Shown piece after piece: positions 17,796 to 26,666 of a stretch of DNA of 42,492 bases. The notes under the pieces were generated by a model that worked only from the letters and a program-made list of their open reading frames with translations, was not told where the DNA came from and did not search any database. Each line of letters opens with the position of its first letter. Position 1 is the first letter of the stretch. Made by a program: the position numbers and the translations under genes. Origin of the DNA: Sulfuriflexus sp. (lineage in GTDB: Bacteria; Pseudomonadota; Gammaproteobacteria; AKS1); contig JAGLUW010000007.1 of assembly GCA_023134145.1 (NCBI GenBank), forward strand, positions 1-42,492. Reading direction: 5' to 3'.

Positions 17796-18959
17796 TCAGT
17801 TCCGTTTAACCCAGCGTAACGGGTTAGTCGGTTTACCATTGTGGCGTATTTCAAAGTAAAGTGCCGGTTTTTTTCTACCACCACTCCGCCCAACCGAAGC
17901 AATTTCCTCACCTGCTTCAATCCAGTCACCTGTTTCTACATACAGACTATCATTATGCCCATAGAGACTCATATATCCATCACTATGATCAACGATAATC
18001 ATCAAACCAAACCCACGTAGCCAATCAGCAAAAGCCACGCGGCCATGTGAAATGCTGCTTACCGCAGCACCTTGTTTGGCACGAATAATCACACCCTGCC
18101 AACGTAAGCCGGTCTTACCTCGCTTACTACCGTAACGCGAACTAATACGCCCTCTTACCGGCAAACGATAACGGCCTTTCTGGCTGCGGAATGATTTTCG
18201 CACACCTGCGTTAGTAGGCACATCCGCTAGGGCTCTTCTTAGGCCCTGCATTAAGTCTTCTAATTGTTGTGCATCGGTTTTGGCTTGCGCGAGTTTTTGC
18301 TTGCGCGTACGAATCTTCTTGTTGAGTTCATTTAATACCGAAGAACGTTGTTGCCGACTTGCTTCCAAAGAACGTTTTTTCTTTAAACGTTTCTGGCGTG
18401 TAGATTTTAATTTAAGCGTTTGCTTATTAATTTTTTCTTGAAGTAATGCTAATTGCAAAACCTTGGCATCAATCTTAGCAATACTTTCTATACGCGCACG
18501 ATTTAAGTAATCGTACAAAACCAAGGTGCGACCCATCTCAGTTGGTTTTTGTTGGTTAAGTAATAATTTTAAATATTCTTGTCGACCAATTGCATAGGCA
18601 GTTCGTATTTGGCCACCGAGTGCTTTACGTTGTTTTGTAAGATCGACTTGAGATGCTTGTTGCTTTGATTTGAGCTTACGCAATTCACTTTGTTGATTAC
18701 GTAATTTGCGCTTAATGATAATTAATTGACGATTAACTTTACCAATGCTTTTTTCGGATTTTTTTAATTGATTGCGTAATTTACTGTGCTTATCTTGTTG
18801 CTTAGAAAGACCTGACTGAATCTTTTCAATACGCTGACGTAATTCATTGAGTTTGTTTTGTTGTAATTCGGTGTCAGTAAATTCATCTGCATGTAACGGT
18901 GAAAGCAGAATAAAAAAACTAATTAGAAAAGAAAAAATAACCTTTGTAATACGATACAC
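17796..18959 (-). CDS. envC: Murein hydrolase activator EnvC
   Basis: EnvC is a periplasmic activator of septal amidases. The 387-residue protein has a signal peptide ending LLSPLHA, a long Lys/Arg/Gln-rich coiled coil (about residues 28-235), and a C-terminal LytM/M23 domain (RISSRYGSKRGKTGLRWQG to EIASVGRSGGRKKPALYFEIRHNG). The metal-binding residues of active M23 enzymes are replaced: LRWQGV stands where HxxxD belongs and GHN where HxH belongs. This is as in EnvC, which activates rather than cuts. It follows gpmI by 32 nt. Confidence 0.94.
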   Translation of the reverse strand: MYRITKVIFSFLISFFILLSPLHADEFTDTELQQNKLNELRQRIEKIQSGLSKQQDKHSKLRNQLKKSEKSIGKVNRQLIIIKRKLRNQQSELRKLKSKQQASQVDLTKQRKALGGQIRTAYAIGRQEYLKLLLNQQKPTEMGRTLVLYDYLNRARIESIAKIDAKVLQLALLQEKINKQTLKLKSTRQKRLKKKRSLEASRQQRSSVLNELNKKIRTRKQKLAQAKTDAQQLEDLMQGLRRALADVPTNAGVRKSFRSQKGRYRLPVRGRISSRYGSKRGKTGLRWQGVIIRAKQGAAVSSISHGRVAFADWLRGFGLMIIVDHSDGYMSLYGHNDSLYVETGDWIEAGEEIASVGRSGGRKKPALYFEIRHNGKPTNPLRWVKRN

Positions 18960-18991
18960 AACCTAGGCCTTCAAGTTATGTGATAAATCAA

Positions 18992-20554
18992 TCACGTGTT
19001 TTCTTGCTCCACATCTATTTCGATGAGTTGCTTACCATTCATTTCATACGGTGGCTGTAGGCCCATAAGATAAAGCATGGTTGGTGCTATATCAGACAAA
19101 GTGCCCGCATCAACTATAAATTCAGCCGAACGTTTACTGTAATAAATTAACGGTACTGGGTTCATTGTGTGAGCAGTATGAGGCTGACCTGTTTCTGGAT
19201 TCACCATCATTTCAGCATTACCATGATCGGCAGTCATCAACATTTCACCATTCGCATTATCAAGTGCTGTACAGATACGTGCGATACATCCATCAAGCGC
19301 TTCAATGGCTTTTACGGTTGCATCAAATTTACCGGTATGACCAACCATATCTGGATTCGCGTAATTACAAATAATCACATCGTATTTAGCACTTTCGATC
19401 GCCTCAACTAATTTATCAGTTAACTCCGGCGCACACATTTCAGGTTGCAAATCATAGGTAGCGACATCTGGCGAATTAATTAATATACGATCTTCACCTT
19501 CAAATGGATCTTCTTCGCCACCATTAAAAAAGAAAGTAACGTGCGCGTATTTTTCAGTTTCCGCGATACGCAACTGGCGCATGCCTAAACTTGAAAGATA
19601 AGAGCCAAGTACATTATTTAATCGCTCTGGAGGAAAGGCTACCGGTACATCAAAATCACTTTTGTATTCGGTCAAACTAACAAAGCTGCCGAGCTTCGGG
19701 CTCACCTCACGTTCAAAACCATCAAAGTCAGGTTCAATGAATGGACGTGTAATTTGGCGTGCACGATCTGAACGAAAATTCATAAAAATAAGCACATCAC
19801 CGTCAACAATTTCAACGGGCTTCTCACCCTCTTGTACAATCGCCGTCGCCAGTACAAATTCATCTGTTTCATCTCGAGCATAAGCTTGCTCAAGTGCTGC
19901 TAAAGCATTCGGCGCAGAATATTCCGCTTTACCTTGTGTCATCACGTCATAAGCAGCTTGAATGCGAGGCCAGCGATGATCTCGATCCATTGCGTAATAA
20001 CGACCAATAACTGAGGCAAATTGTCCTTTACCTAAATCGGCAAAGACATCTTCCATCGCTCGAATAGATGCTGCAGCACTTTTCGGTGCTGTATCACGGC
20101 CATCAAGAAAAGCATGCAAGTAAACTTTATTAGCACCACGTTCAACCGCCAATTTTACAATCGCTTGAAGATGATCTTCGTGACTATGTACACCGCCATC
20201 CGATAATAAACCGAGGATATGTATTGCCTTATCGGTATCCAACGCTAGATCAACCGCGTCCGTTAAGGTTTGGTTAGTAAAGAATGAACCTGTTTTGATA
20301 GCACGCGAAACACGTGTGAATTCTTGATATACCACCCGGCCAGCACCTAGATTTAAGTGCCCAACCTCAGAATTACCCATTTGATCCGCAGGCAAGCCAA
20401 CATCCGCGCCAGAGCCACGGATCAAGGTATGCGGGTATTTATCCCACAGTCCCTGCCAAACAGGCTTATTAGCCGCATTAACTGCATTGCTTTCTGAATT
20501 TTCACTGTAGCCCCATCCATCGAGGATAAGGAGCAGCATTGTCTTAGGAATCAA
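18992..20554 (-). CDS. gpmI: 2,3-bisphosphoglycerate-independent phosphoglycerate mutase
   Basis: GpmI interconverts 3- and 2-phosphoglycerate in glycolysis using two Mn ions. The 520-residue protein has the alkaline-phosphatase-like metal motif [11 protein letters not shown], the phosphoserine motif [24 protein letters not shown] and the C-terminal metal site [13 protein letters not shown] with [12 protein letters not shown]. Length and motifs are normal. It is the first gene of a minus-strand group with envC, ctpA, yibQ and yajL. A TATACT -10 candidate lies at 20624-20619 with no clear -35. Confidence 0.97.
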   Translation of the reverse strand: MIPKTMLLLILDGWGYSENSESNAVNAANKPVWQGLWDKYPHTLIRGSGADVGLPADQMGNSEVGHLNLGAGRVVYQEFTRVSRAIKTGSFFTNQTLTDAVDLALDTDKAIHILGLLSDGGVHSHEDHLQAIVKLAVERGANKVYLHAFLDGRDTAPKSAAASIRAMEDVFADLGKGQFASVIGRYYAMDRDHRWPRIQAAYDVMTQGKAEYSAPNALAALEQAYARDETDEFVLATAIVQEGEKPVEIVDGDVLIFMNFRSDRARQITRPFIEPDFDGFEREVSPKLGSFVSLTEYKSDFDVPVAFPPERLNNVLGSYLSSLGMRQLRIAETEKYAHVTFFFNGGEEDPFEGEDRILINSPDVATYDLQPEMCAPELTDKLVEAIESAKYDVIICNYANPDMVGHTGKFDATVKAIEALDGCIARICTALDNANGEMLMTADHGNAEMMVNPETGQPHTAHTMNPVPLIYYSKRSAEFIVDAGTLSDIAPTMLYLMGLQPPYEMNGKQLIEIDVEQENT

Positions 20555-20691
20555 TGATTTACTTCCAAATAATAACTAATTCAGGCAAGGTTACACCGCC
20601 TCTTGCCACTAAAATCGTAGTATATCACAGGGTCTTTGGTGTTTTCCCTACCAAGATTGTGACAAAGTGCTTTCCAAACAGTACATTATTG

Positions 20692-20740
20692 TATAATCTT
20701 TTTATTATATATGAATATATGAAAATCTAGGTTCATATAT
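20692..20740 (+). promoter_or_regulatory. Promoter and palindromic operator of the ArsR-family repressor
   Basis: A perfect -10 box TATAAT (20692-20697) is followed by ATATATGAA-N8-TTCATATAT (20715-20740), a perfect 9-bp dyad. A third half-site, ATATATGAA, lies at 20707-20715 in direct repeat. TGAA/TTCA dyads in AT-rich DNA are typical of ArsR/SmtB-family operators. The dyad covers the expected transcription start, so autorepression is likely. The -35 box is weak (TTTCCA at 15 bp). Confidence 0.65.
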
Positions 20741-20813
20741 TAAAGAGATGCGGCAACGAAGCGGCATCAATATGTCATAAATAGCAGTTAAATTAGATAG
20801 GCAGGTAGTTAGC

Positions 20814-21131
20814 ATGAATATGGTCGCACTTAATGATCTCCTCATCTCCAAAGACGAAGACATTGATCGTGCCTCTCGTTCACTCAAGGCAATGTCGCAT
20901 CCTTTACGCTTAAAGATTCTCTGCACTTTGGGCGATCGTGAAATTAGCGTGCAAGATATTGTTGAGCATGTTGGCACATCGCAAAGTAATATTTCCCAAC
21001 ATCTTGCCATTTTGCGTGACAAAGGTATTTTGGCCTCACGTAAAGATGCTAACCGCGTTTACTACCGCGTTGGCGATGAAAGAACACTGCGCTTAATTGG
21101 TATGATGCGCGAAGTTTTTTGTTCAGTTTAA
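20814..21131 (+). CDS. ArsR-family repressor, probable persulfide sensor (SqrR/BigR type)
   Basis: The 105-residue protein is a winged-helix repressor: SHPLRLKILCTLGD, then the recognition helix region TSQSNISQHLAILRDKGIL and the wing KDANRVYYRVGD. There is no metal-binding CxC of ArsR/SmtB. Instead it has exactly two cysteines, Cys37 and Cys103, 66 residues apart. SqrR (Cys41/Cys107) and BigR (Cys42/Cys108) have the same spacing and form polysulfide bridges in response to sulfide/persulfide. The gene stands alone between gpmI and the rhodanese-grxC group, behind a palindromic operator. Persulfide sensing is inferred from residues and neighbours. Confidence 0.85.
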   Translation: MNMVALNDLLISKDEDIDRASRSLKAMSHPLRLKILCTLGDREISVQDIVEHVGTSQSNISQHLAILRDKGILASRKDANRVYYRVGDERTLRLIGMMREVFCSV

Positions 21132-21158
21132 TAATCAGCAACGATTATTGATAATTAA

Positions 21159-21189
21159 GTGCTGCCCGCATTCGTCGCGCAGCACATTT
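21159..21189 (+). terminator. Hairpin between the repressor and rhodanese genes
   Basis: GTGCTGC (21159-21165) pairs with GCAGCAC (21179-21185) around a 13-nt loop, followed by ATTTT. A second small hairpin (AATAATC and GATTATT) lies just before it. The T-run is short, so partial readthrough into the rhodanese gene is possible. Confidence 0.4.
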
Positions 21190-21221
21190 TAAAACCAACT
21201 AAATTCAAGTAGACATTCGAA

Positions 21222-21647
21222 ATGGAACAAATTCTTAACTTTATTAATAATCATTGGGATTTATTTACCGCCCTCATCGTTATTCTTGTCTTATTATTTG
21301 CAAGTACATTACTCGATGCTATTCGTGGTATTAAACAAATTGGCCCTGCTGAAGCAACAAACCTTATTAACCACCAAGATGCGATTGTGATTGATGTACG
21401 CGAAGACAAAGAATTTGCTGGCGGCCATATTATTAACTCGCTACACATTCCAATGGCCAAGGTACAAAGCAAACTCGCTGAATTAAGTAAATACAAAACA
21501 TCACCGGTCATTGTCAGCTGCCGCAGTGGTGCACGCTCTAATTCAATATGTGGGATGTTACGTAAAAATGGTTTTGAGAATGTCGCTAATTTAAAAGGCG
21601 GCGTAATCGCTTGGCAAAATGCCAGCATGCCACTCAACAAGAAATAA
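21222..21647 (+). CDS. yibN: Membrane-anchored rhodanese-like sulfurtransferase (YibN type)
   Basis: The 141-residue protein has one N-terminal membrane helix (LFTALIVILVLLFASTLLD, about residues 14-32) and a cytoplasmic rhodanese domain. The active-site cysteine is Cys100 in VSCRSGARSN, a six-residue loop typical of single-domain sulfurtransferases that take sulfur from thiosulfate or persulfides. VIDVREDKEFAGGHI and NLKGGVIAWQ are the other rhodanese blocks. It precedes grxC and secB, as yibN does in Escherichia coli. The ArsR-type regulator upstream suggests sulfide-responsive expression. Confidence 0.93.
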   Translation: MEQILNFINNHWDLFTALIVILVLLFASTLLDAIRGIKQIGPAEATNLINHQDAIVIDVREDKEFAGGHIINSLHIPMAKVQSKLAELSKYKTSPVIVSCRSGARSNSICGMLRKNGFENVANLKGGVIAWQNASMPLNKK

Positions 21648-21681
21648 TTTTGTAATTTAATTTTTATTAAGAGAACCAACT

Positions 21682-21942
21682 ATGCCCGACGTTATTGTTT
21701 ATGGAACATCTTCTTGCCCTTACTGCATACGCGCACGAATGATGCTTGATAAAAAAGGTGTTAACTACAAGTACATCGGCCTTGACGAAACACCAGAACG
21801 TCGCGGCGAAATGGAAACACGTGCAAATGGTCGTACCAGCGTGCCACAAATTTTTATTGATGATCGACACATCGGTGGCTTTGATGACATGGCTGAGCTC
21901 GATATTGATGACGAACTCAATCCATTACTTGGCATTGCCTAA
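21682..21942 (+). CDS. grxC: Glutaredoxin 3
   Basis: GrxC reduces disulfides and glutathione mixed disulfides in the cytoplasm. The 86-residue protein has the dithiol site CPYC (Cys12, Cys15), the cis-proline motif TSVPQIFI and the GGFDD glutathione-binding motif. AGAGAACC precedes the ATG as a weak ribosome site. It lies 34 nt after the rhodanese gene and is likely cotranscribed with it and secB. Confidence 0.96.
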   Translation: MPDVIVYGTSSCPYCIRARMMLDKKGVNYKYIGLDETPERRGEMETRANGRTSVPQIFIDDRHIGGFDDMAELDIDDELNPLLGIA

Positions 21943-21972
21943 TATTAACTTTTTACTATTGCGAAAAATATC

Positions 21973-22452
21973 ATGACTGAAAAAACTAAAATGGCGCCAG
22001 ATGAACAAGCATTTGCGATTCAAAAAATCTTTGTTAAAGACATGTCTTTTGAATCACCAAATACACCAGATATCTTTTTAGAAAAAGATTGGCAGCCAGA
22101 TGTAAATCTAAACCTGCAAAGTAGTTCACGCGCTATTGATGACATTGTTTACGAAGTCGTTTTAAGCGTAACAGTGACTGCCAAATTAAATGAAGAAACC
22201 ACAGCCTATCTTGCAGAAGTGCAATACGCTGGTATCTTTACTCTAAATAATTTTGCCGATGAAGATAAAACTTACATGCTCGGCAGTTATTGTCCGAACC
22301 TATTATTTCCTTATATTCGTGAAGCTATCTCAGATGTTGTTGCGAAAGGTGGTTTCCCACAATTGCTACTCGCGCCGGTAAACTTCGATGCATTGTTGCA
22401 GCAAAAGTTACAACAGCAAGAGAAAGAGAAAGAAGGCGCAACCGTTCAGTAA
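21973..22452 (+). CDS. secB: Protein-export chaperone SecB
   Basis: SecB is a tetrameric cytoplasmic chaperone that keeps preproteins unfolded and passes them to SecA. The 159-residue protein shows family blocks FAIQKIFVKDMSFESPNTP, YEVVLSVTVTAKL, and YCPNLLFPYIREAISDVVAKGGFPQLLLAPVNFDALL. The position between grxC and gpsA is the conserved gammaproteobacterial arrangement. Confidence 0.97.
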   Translation: MTEKTKMAPDEQAFAIQKIFVKDMSFESPNTPDIFLEKDWQPDVNLNLQSSSRAIDDIVYEVVLSVTVTAKLNEETTAYLAEVQYAGIFTLNNFADEDKTYMLGSYCPNLLFPYIREAISDVVAKGGFPQLLLAPVNFDALLQQKLQQQEKEKEGATVQ

Positions 22453-22500
22453 TAACGCCATTGCCATAGGCAAGGTTATTAAAAAATAATGGGAGGCAAT

Positions 22501-23499
22501 ATGGAGGCAGGCAGCATTTGTGTACTGGGTGCCGGTTCATGGGGAACAGCCCTTGCGATCCTGCTTGCCCAACAAGGTAAAACTTGCCATCTATGGGCAC
22601 ACAGTGTCGAACATGCTCACCGACTCGACACAGCTCGTAGTAATGAACGTTACCTGCCTGATATCAACTTTCCAGAAACACTTATTGTTGAACCCGATCT
22701 CGAACAGGCAGTTGCTAATGCTGAAATTATATTAATTGCTGTACCGAGCCATGCTTTTCGTGAAACTCTACAAAAGATTTCACCCGCGCTACAACCAGAA
22801 CATCATATTGCCTGGGCCAGCAAAGGACTTGAAGCTAGCTCACACAAACTACTTAGCCAAATCTTAGTAGAAGAACTGGGTGATCAAATTCCTTTTGCCG
22901 TGCTTTCCGGCCCAACCTTTGCGCGTGAAGTTGCTATTGGTTTGCCCACTGCCATTACTGTTGCGTCCGCTGATGAAGCTTTTTCTAAAAAATTCGCAGG
23001 CAGGCTGCATACCGAAACCTTCCGCGCCTATACCTGCAAAGATGTCATCGGTGTTCAAATCGGTGGCGCAATCAAGAATGTGCTTGCCATCGCAGCAGGT
23101 ATCGCCGACGGACTTGGCTTTGGTGCAAATACACGCGCCGCATTAATCACACGCGGTCTTGCTGAAATGTCTCGGCTTGGTCATGAACTAAAAGCCGAAC
23201 CAACTACCTTTATGGGTCTTGCCGGGCTTGGTGATCTGGTACTAACCTGTACCGATGATCAGTCACGTAATCGACGTTTTGGTAAGGCGCTTGCTGCGGG
23301 TAGTAGTCCAGAGCAAGCCTTTGCTGATATAGGGCAAGTCGTCGAGGGCGCACTAACCGCAAAGGTTATCCATGAATTTGCTGCCGAGTTAAATGTTGAT
23401 ATGCCAATCTGCGAACAGGTCTATCGGGTTATCTACCAAGACTTGCCACCTAAACAAGCAGTAACTGAACTACTTCATCGTCGTCAAAAAGCCGAATAA
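22501..23499 (+). CDS. gpsA: Glycerol-3-phosphate dehydrogenase, NAD(P)+ dependent
   Basis: GpsA reduces dihydroxyacetone phosphate to sn-glycerol-3-phosphate for phospholipid synthesis. The ATG at 22501 follows GGGAGG at ideal distance and gives 332 residues; the ATG at 22489 lies before that ribosome site and is rejected. Motifs are the dinucleotide-binding VLGAGSWGTALA, LSGPTFAREVA, catalytic IGGAIKNVLAIAAGI and GLAGLGDLVLTCT. It ends 9 bp from convergent trmL, with no room for a terminator. Confidence 0.97.
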   Translation: MEAGSICVLGAGSWGTALAILLAQQGKTCHLWAHSVEHAHRLDTARSNERYLPDINFPETLIVEPDLEQAVANAEIILIAVPSHAFRETLQKISPALQPEHHIAWASKGLEASSHKLLSQILVEELGDQIPFAVLSGPTFAREVAIGLPTAITVASADEAFSKKFAGRLHTETFRAYTCKDVIGVQIGGAIKNVLAIAAGIADGLGFGANTRAALITRGLAEMSRLGHELKAEPTTFMGLAGLGDLVLTCTDDQSRNRRFGKALAAGSSPEQAFADIGQVVEGALTAKVIHEFAAELNVDMPICEQVYRVIYQDLPPKQAVTELLHRRQKAE

Positions 23500-23508
23500 A
23501 TAACTCTC

Positions 23509-23973
23509 TTACTCACCACCGGCAAAATCTTGCTGACGCCATGCTTCATACAACATAATCGCCACCGTATTTGATAAATTCAAACTACGAGACTCTGGCT
23601 GCATCGGCACACGCAAGCATTGTTCCAGCGGCAAGCTATCCAGCACCGATGCCGGCAAACCTCGTGTTTCAGGACCAAAGACCAAAGCATCATTTGGCTG
23701 GTAGCTCACTTGCGCATAATTTTGCGTTCCCTTCGTCGTACACGCAAAGAGACGGTTCGGTTTTATCTTTTCAATAAAATCTTCAAAACTTTCATGCTCA
23801 TTGATCGTCGCTATATCACGGTAATCCATTCCCGCACGACGCAATTTTTTATCGTCCAATTCAAAACCTAAGGGATGAATAAGATGTAGCTGAGCACCGG
23901 TATTCGCGCACAAACGCATCACATTGCCGGTGTTTGGCGGAATTTCTGGTTCAAATAAGACAATGTGGAACAT
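23509..23973 (-). CDS. trmL: tRNA (cytidine/uridine(34)-2'-O)-methyltransferase TrmL
   Basis: TrmL methylates the ribose at the wobble base of certain leucine tRNAs. The 154-residue SPOUT-fold protein has [38 protein letters not shown] and the knot motif [19 protein letters not shown]. Length and motifs match the minimal SpoU family. It lies next to gpsA, as in many gammaproteobacteria, but is convergent with it. Confidence 0.96.
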   Translation of the reverse strand: MFHIVLFEPEIPPNTGNVMRLCANTGAQLHLIHPLGFELDDKKLRRAGMDYRDIATINEHESFEDFIEKIKPNRLFACTTKGTQNYAQVSYQPNDALVFGPETRGLPASVLDSLPLEQCLRVPMQPESRSLNLSNTVAIMLYEAWRQQDFAGGE

Positions 23974-24062
23974 ATTCCTAGCCTACGCTTCTATTATTTC
24001 ACTAATTATAACCTGCAACACCGCACTTTATGCCGCGACCATATTCACGATACAATAGCAGC

Positions 24063-24998
24063 ATGAATCCTTTAGCTGTCAATTTTTGTGGTCTCGATTT
24101 TAATACCCCGCTGGTATTACTTTCGGGTTGTGTTGGTTTTGGTCATGAATACACCCGTGTTGAGGGCTATTCTAATACCGATGTGGGTGCGGTTTGCTTA
24201 AAAGGCACTACCTTAGAACCTCGCCTTGGTAATATTCCACATCGTGTTTATGAAACACCAGCGGGTATGCTCAATGCAATTGGTCTGCAAAACCCTGGCA
24301 CACCGCATGTTATTAATAATATTCTACCGACCTTAGATTTTAGTGAAACGCGTTATATTGCCAATGTCTCCGGCTCTACGATTGAAGAATACGCTGAAGT
24401 TGTACGCCTATTCGATGATTCACCAATAGATGCAATGGAAATCAATATCTCCTGCCCTAATGTAAAAGAAGGCGGCGTTGCCTTTGGTAATGATCCAGAT
24501 ATGTCTCGTCGCGTGGTTGAAGCCTGTCGTGCTAATACATCGAAACCTTTAATTACCAAACTCTCGCCTAACCAAACAGACATTGCTGCCAATGCCAAAG
24601 GCTGTATTGAAGCGGGTACTGATGGCTTAGCGGTGATCAATACACTCATGGGCATGGCCATTGATATTGAAAATCGTCGCCCTGTTATTGGTAACGGTCA
24701 AGGTGGTTTATCTGGCCCTGCAATTAAACCGGTTGCGTTGTTAAAGGTTCACCAAGTTTCTCAAGTTGCTAAGCCACATAATATTCCAATTATTGGTCAA
24801 GGTGGAATATGCAGCGCCAATGATGCGATTGAATTTTTAATTGCTGGCGCAACGGGGATCGGTGTCGGTACCGCTTTATTTTATGAGCCACTGGCTTGTA
24901 AGACGATTAACCAAGGTATTAGTGATTATCTCGTTAAGCACAAATTTGATTCAGTAAAAGATCTTATCGGTACACTTGATATGAACCCAAAGACTTAA
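24063..24998 (+). CDS. pyrD: Class 1 dihydroorotate dehydrogenase (1B-like catalytic subunit)
   Basis: The enzyme oxidises dihydroorotate to orotate in pyrimidine synthesis. The 311-residue protein has the FMN barrel with the class 1 cysteine base in NISCPNVKEGG, the start LAVNFCGLDFNTPLVLLSG, MLNAIGLQNPG and phosphate-binding PIIGQGGI with GATGIGVGTA. Class 2 enzymes, usual in gammaproteobacteria, use serine and have a membrane-binding extension, neither of which is present. A PyrK partner is not in the window. The ATG at 24063 matches the family start; a frame from 24030 adds non-family residues. No ribosome binding site is visible, and TACAAT lies only 6 bp before the ATG. Confidence 0.9.
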   Translation: MNPLAVNFCGLDFNTPLVLLSGCVGFGHEYTRVEGYSNTDVGAVCLKGTTLEPRLGNIPHRVYETPAGMLNAIGLQNPGTPHVINNILPTLDFSETRYIANVSGSTIEEYAEVVRLFDDSPIDAMEINISCPNVKEGGVAFGNDPDMSRRVVEACRANTSKPLITKLSPNQTDIAANAKGCIEAGTDGLAVINTLMGMAIDIENRRPVIGNGQGGLSGPAIKPVALLKVHQVSQVAKPHNIPIIGQGGICSANDAIEFLIAGATGIGVGTALFYEPLACKTINQGISDYLVKHKFDSVKDLIGTLDMNPKT

Positions 24999-25021
24999 TA
25001 CCTCAGGTCTGAAAAAATTAA

Positions 25022-25366
25022 TTAACCCGTCACTTTAAATTCGGCATTACCATCTAGCCTGTCTATCGTTAACTGCATTTCACAATAACCGTTTAGGCTT
25101 CCTGGGTCATCGCCACAACTACAACCGCTAATAATCTCAGTAAAAAAGACACCCAGTTTTATATTGATTTCCGTCGCCGTTTCTTCGCTACTCATTATAG
25201 ATATTTTATCAGGTCGTTCTGAAGCCATATCACCCTGTGAAAGGGCTTTTTGAAGAGGCAATGTGTTTTTTGGTAATGCCATAATGTCGCCAATTAACTT
25301 GGTATTAAAAGAACTTTCACCCCAGCTATTCAGCGTTGATATAAAATTTATAACTATCTTATTCAT
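25022..25366 (-). CDS. Hypothetical protein with CSC motif
   Basis: The 114-residue protein has no signal peptide or membrane segment. It resembles small conserved proteobacterial proteins of unknown function, from the blocks INFISTLNSWGESSF, LPLQKALSQGD, and LGVFFTEIISGCSCGDDPGSLNGYCEMQLTIDR. The cysteines in GCSCGDDP and YCEM could bind a metal or form a redox centre, but nothing establishes this. Start choice is weak because no ribosome site is visible; an internal ATG at 25282 (MALPKNT) is an alternative. It is convergent with pyrD and lies downstream of the chemoreceptor gene, beyond a hairpin. Confidence 0.65.
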   Translation of the reverse strand: MNKIVINFISTLNSWGESSFNTKLIGDIMALPKNTLPLQKALSQGDMASERPDKISIMSSEETATEINIKLGVFFTEIISGCSCGDDPGSLNGYCEMQLTIDRLDGNAEFKVTG

Positions 25367-25400
25367 TCGACATTATAACCATTTCTAATCTGCAATAGAC

Positions 25401-25422
25401 AACGGCGCCTTTCAGCGCCGTT
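25401..25422 (-). terminator. GC-rich hairpin after the chemoreceptor gene
   Basis: AACGGCGC (25401-25408) pairs perfectly with GCGCCGTT (25415-25422) around a 6-nt loop. It lies 69 bp beyond the chemoreceptor stop and 35 bp before the next minus-strand gene. The bases after it on the minus strand (GTCTATTG) are only moderately T-rich. Confidence 0.55.
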
Positions 25423-25490
25423 ATTATAAATTATCATGTTATATAGATTAAAATAATTCAGCCTATTTATTACCTGTTACTTCAACAGTA

Positions 25491-26594
25491 CTAAATACTA
25501 GAATTAATTTCTGCAGAAAGCGCTGACAATAAATCAACAACCTCAATACTTGCATCTTCCATTGCTGCCAGGCATCGAATCACTTCACCATTATTACCGT
25601 CTGCGGCTGCTTGCAAAGAGTCAATACCATTGGTATGAACATACATATGTGGTTTTTCAAGTCTTCGAAATGCATTCTTATTAGGATATTTAGTAGAGCC
25701 TTCACCTTCATAATACCATTTACCTAATCGACACATTGTGTGATCAGAAAAATCAGCAATTGGTTTATCTGACTGCCCTAACATCACTTTGTAAACATCT
25801 AGTTTCCAAACTACATGATCCATTTTTACTGTTTGTATAAATGCATTATCAGTAGATTGAGTAATAACTGAACTCATATTCTTTGCCATATCAACAATAC
25901 GCTGCGTTGTATTTTCTATTGACGAGGTATTCTCATAAACCTTATTACTTACTTTACTAACATGATCAATATCATTTACAACACTATCCATTTCTGTATT
26001 TACTTGATCAATCAAATTAGAAATTTCATTGGTCGCTTCTGCGGATCGCTGTGCTAGTGTGCGCACCTCATCAGCCACTACAGCAAAACCTCGACCCTGC
26101 TCACCTGCACGCGCGGCTTCAATCGCTGCATTAAGTGCGAGTAAATTTGTTTGTTCAGAAATCCCACGAATCATATCGACAAATCCATTAATGCCTACTG
26201 TCACCGATTTGAGATGATTAATGGATTCCGAAAGTTTATTTGTATTTGCTTTAATCGTATTTGTTTCATCACTAGTCACAGCCAATAGATCCATGGTCTG
26301 ATCAAATAATTGATGCGTAGATTGAAAATTATCACGGTGACTCACTAATTCTGCTGAACTCGCTGCAATATCTTCGCGAATAGAATTAACAATCACCGAA
26401 GAGCTCAACCAAAGATTATTTAATTGATGTTGATGCTCAGCAACATCCTGATTGCTGCTCAATTCTAATCGTATTTGTTGATTTTCAAGCTCAAGAGATT
26501 CAATCCGAGCCATTAATGACTCTTTCTCGGGCACCGCGGCTTGCGCCAAGGCCTCTTGAGCGGCTAATTTCTTTTTTAAACCAAAATTAAACAT
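25491..26594 (-). CDS. Soluble methyl-accepting chemotaxis protein with zinc-binding CZB domain
   Basis: The 367-residue protein has no membrane segment. An N-terminal coiled coil (about residues 6-50) leads to a short signalling region with the chemoreceptor hairpin tip [44 protein letters not shown] near residues 130-175. The C-terminal chemoreceptor zinc-binding domain starts near residue 258. Its ligand pattern is His in MDHVVWK, Cys in [10 protein letters not shown], and two His in KPHMYVH. CZB receptors are reported to sense zinc or oxidants such as hypochlorous acid. It is divergent from the msh operon and has a sigma-28 promoter, so it belongs to a motility regulon. Confidence 0.93.
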   Translation of the reverse strand: MFNFGLKKKLAAQEALAQAAVPEKESLMARIESLELENQQIRLELSSNQDVAEHQHQLNNLWLSSSVIVNSIREDIAASSAELVSHRDNFQSTHQLFDQTMDLLAVTSDETNTIKANTNKLSESINHLKSVTVGINGFVDMIRGISEQTNLLALNAAIEAARAGEQGRGFAVVADEVRTLAQRSAEATNEISNLIDQVNTEMDSVVNDIDHVSKVSNKVYENTSSIENTTQRIVDMAKNMSSVITQSTDNAFIQTVKMDHVVWKLDVYKVMLGQSDKPIADFSDHTMCRLGKWYYEGEGSTKYPNKNAFRRLEKPHMYVHTNGIDSLQAAADGNNGEVIRCLAAMEDASIEVVDLLSALSAEINSSI

Positions 26595-26639
26595 GTATTA
26601 CACCTCAAATATGCTAATTACTTACTAACCTACTTAGGA

Positions 26640-26666
26640 TTATCGGCAATAATGCTATTTACTTGA
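26640..26666 (-). promoter_or_regulatory. Sigma-28 (FliA) promoter of the chemoreceptor; rest of the 308-bp gap
   Basis: On the minus strand TCAAGTAA (26666-26659), an 11-bp spacer and GCCGATAA (26647-26640) are seen. The -10 is a perfect match to the FliA consensus and the -35 matches TAAAGTTT at five of eight positions. The -10 lies about 46 nt before the ATG, which has AGGTG upstream. The rest of 26595-26902 is AT-rich; I could not recognise the mshE promoter, a riboswitch or a small gene in it. Confidence 0.7.
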
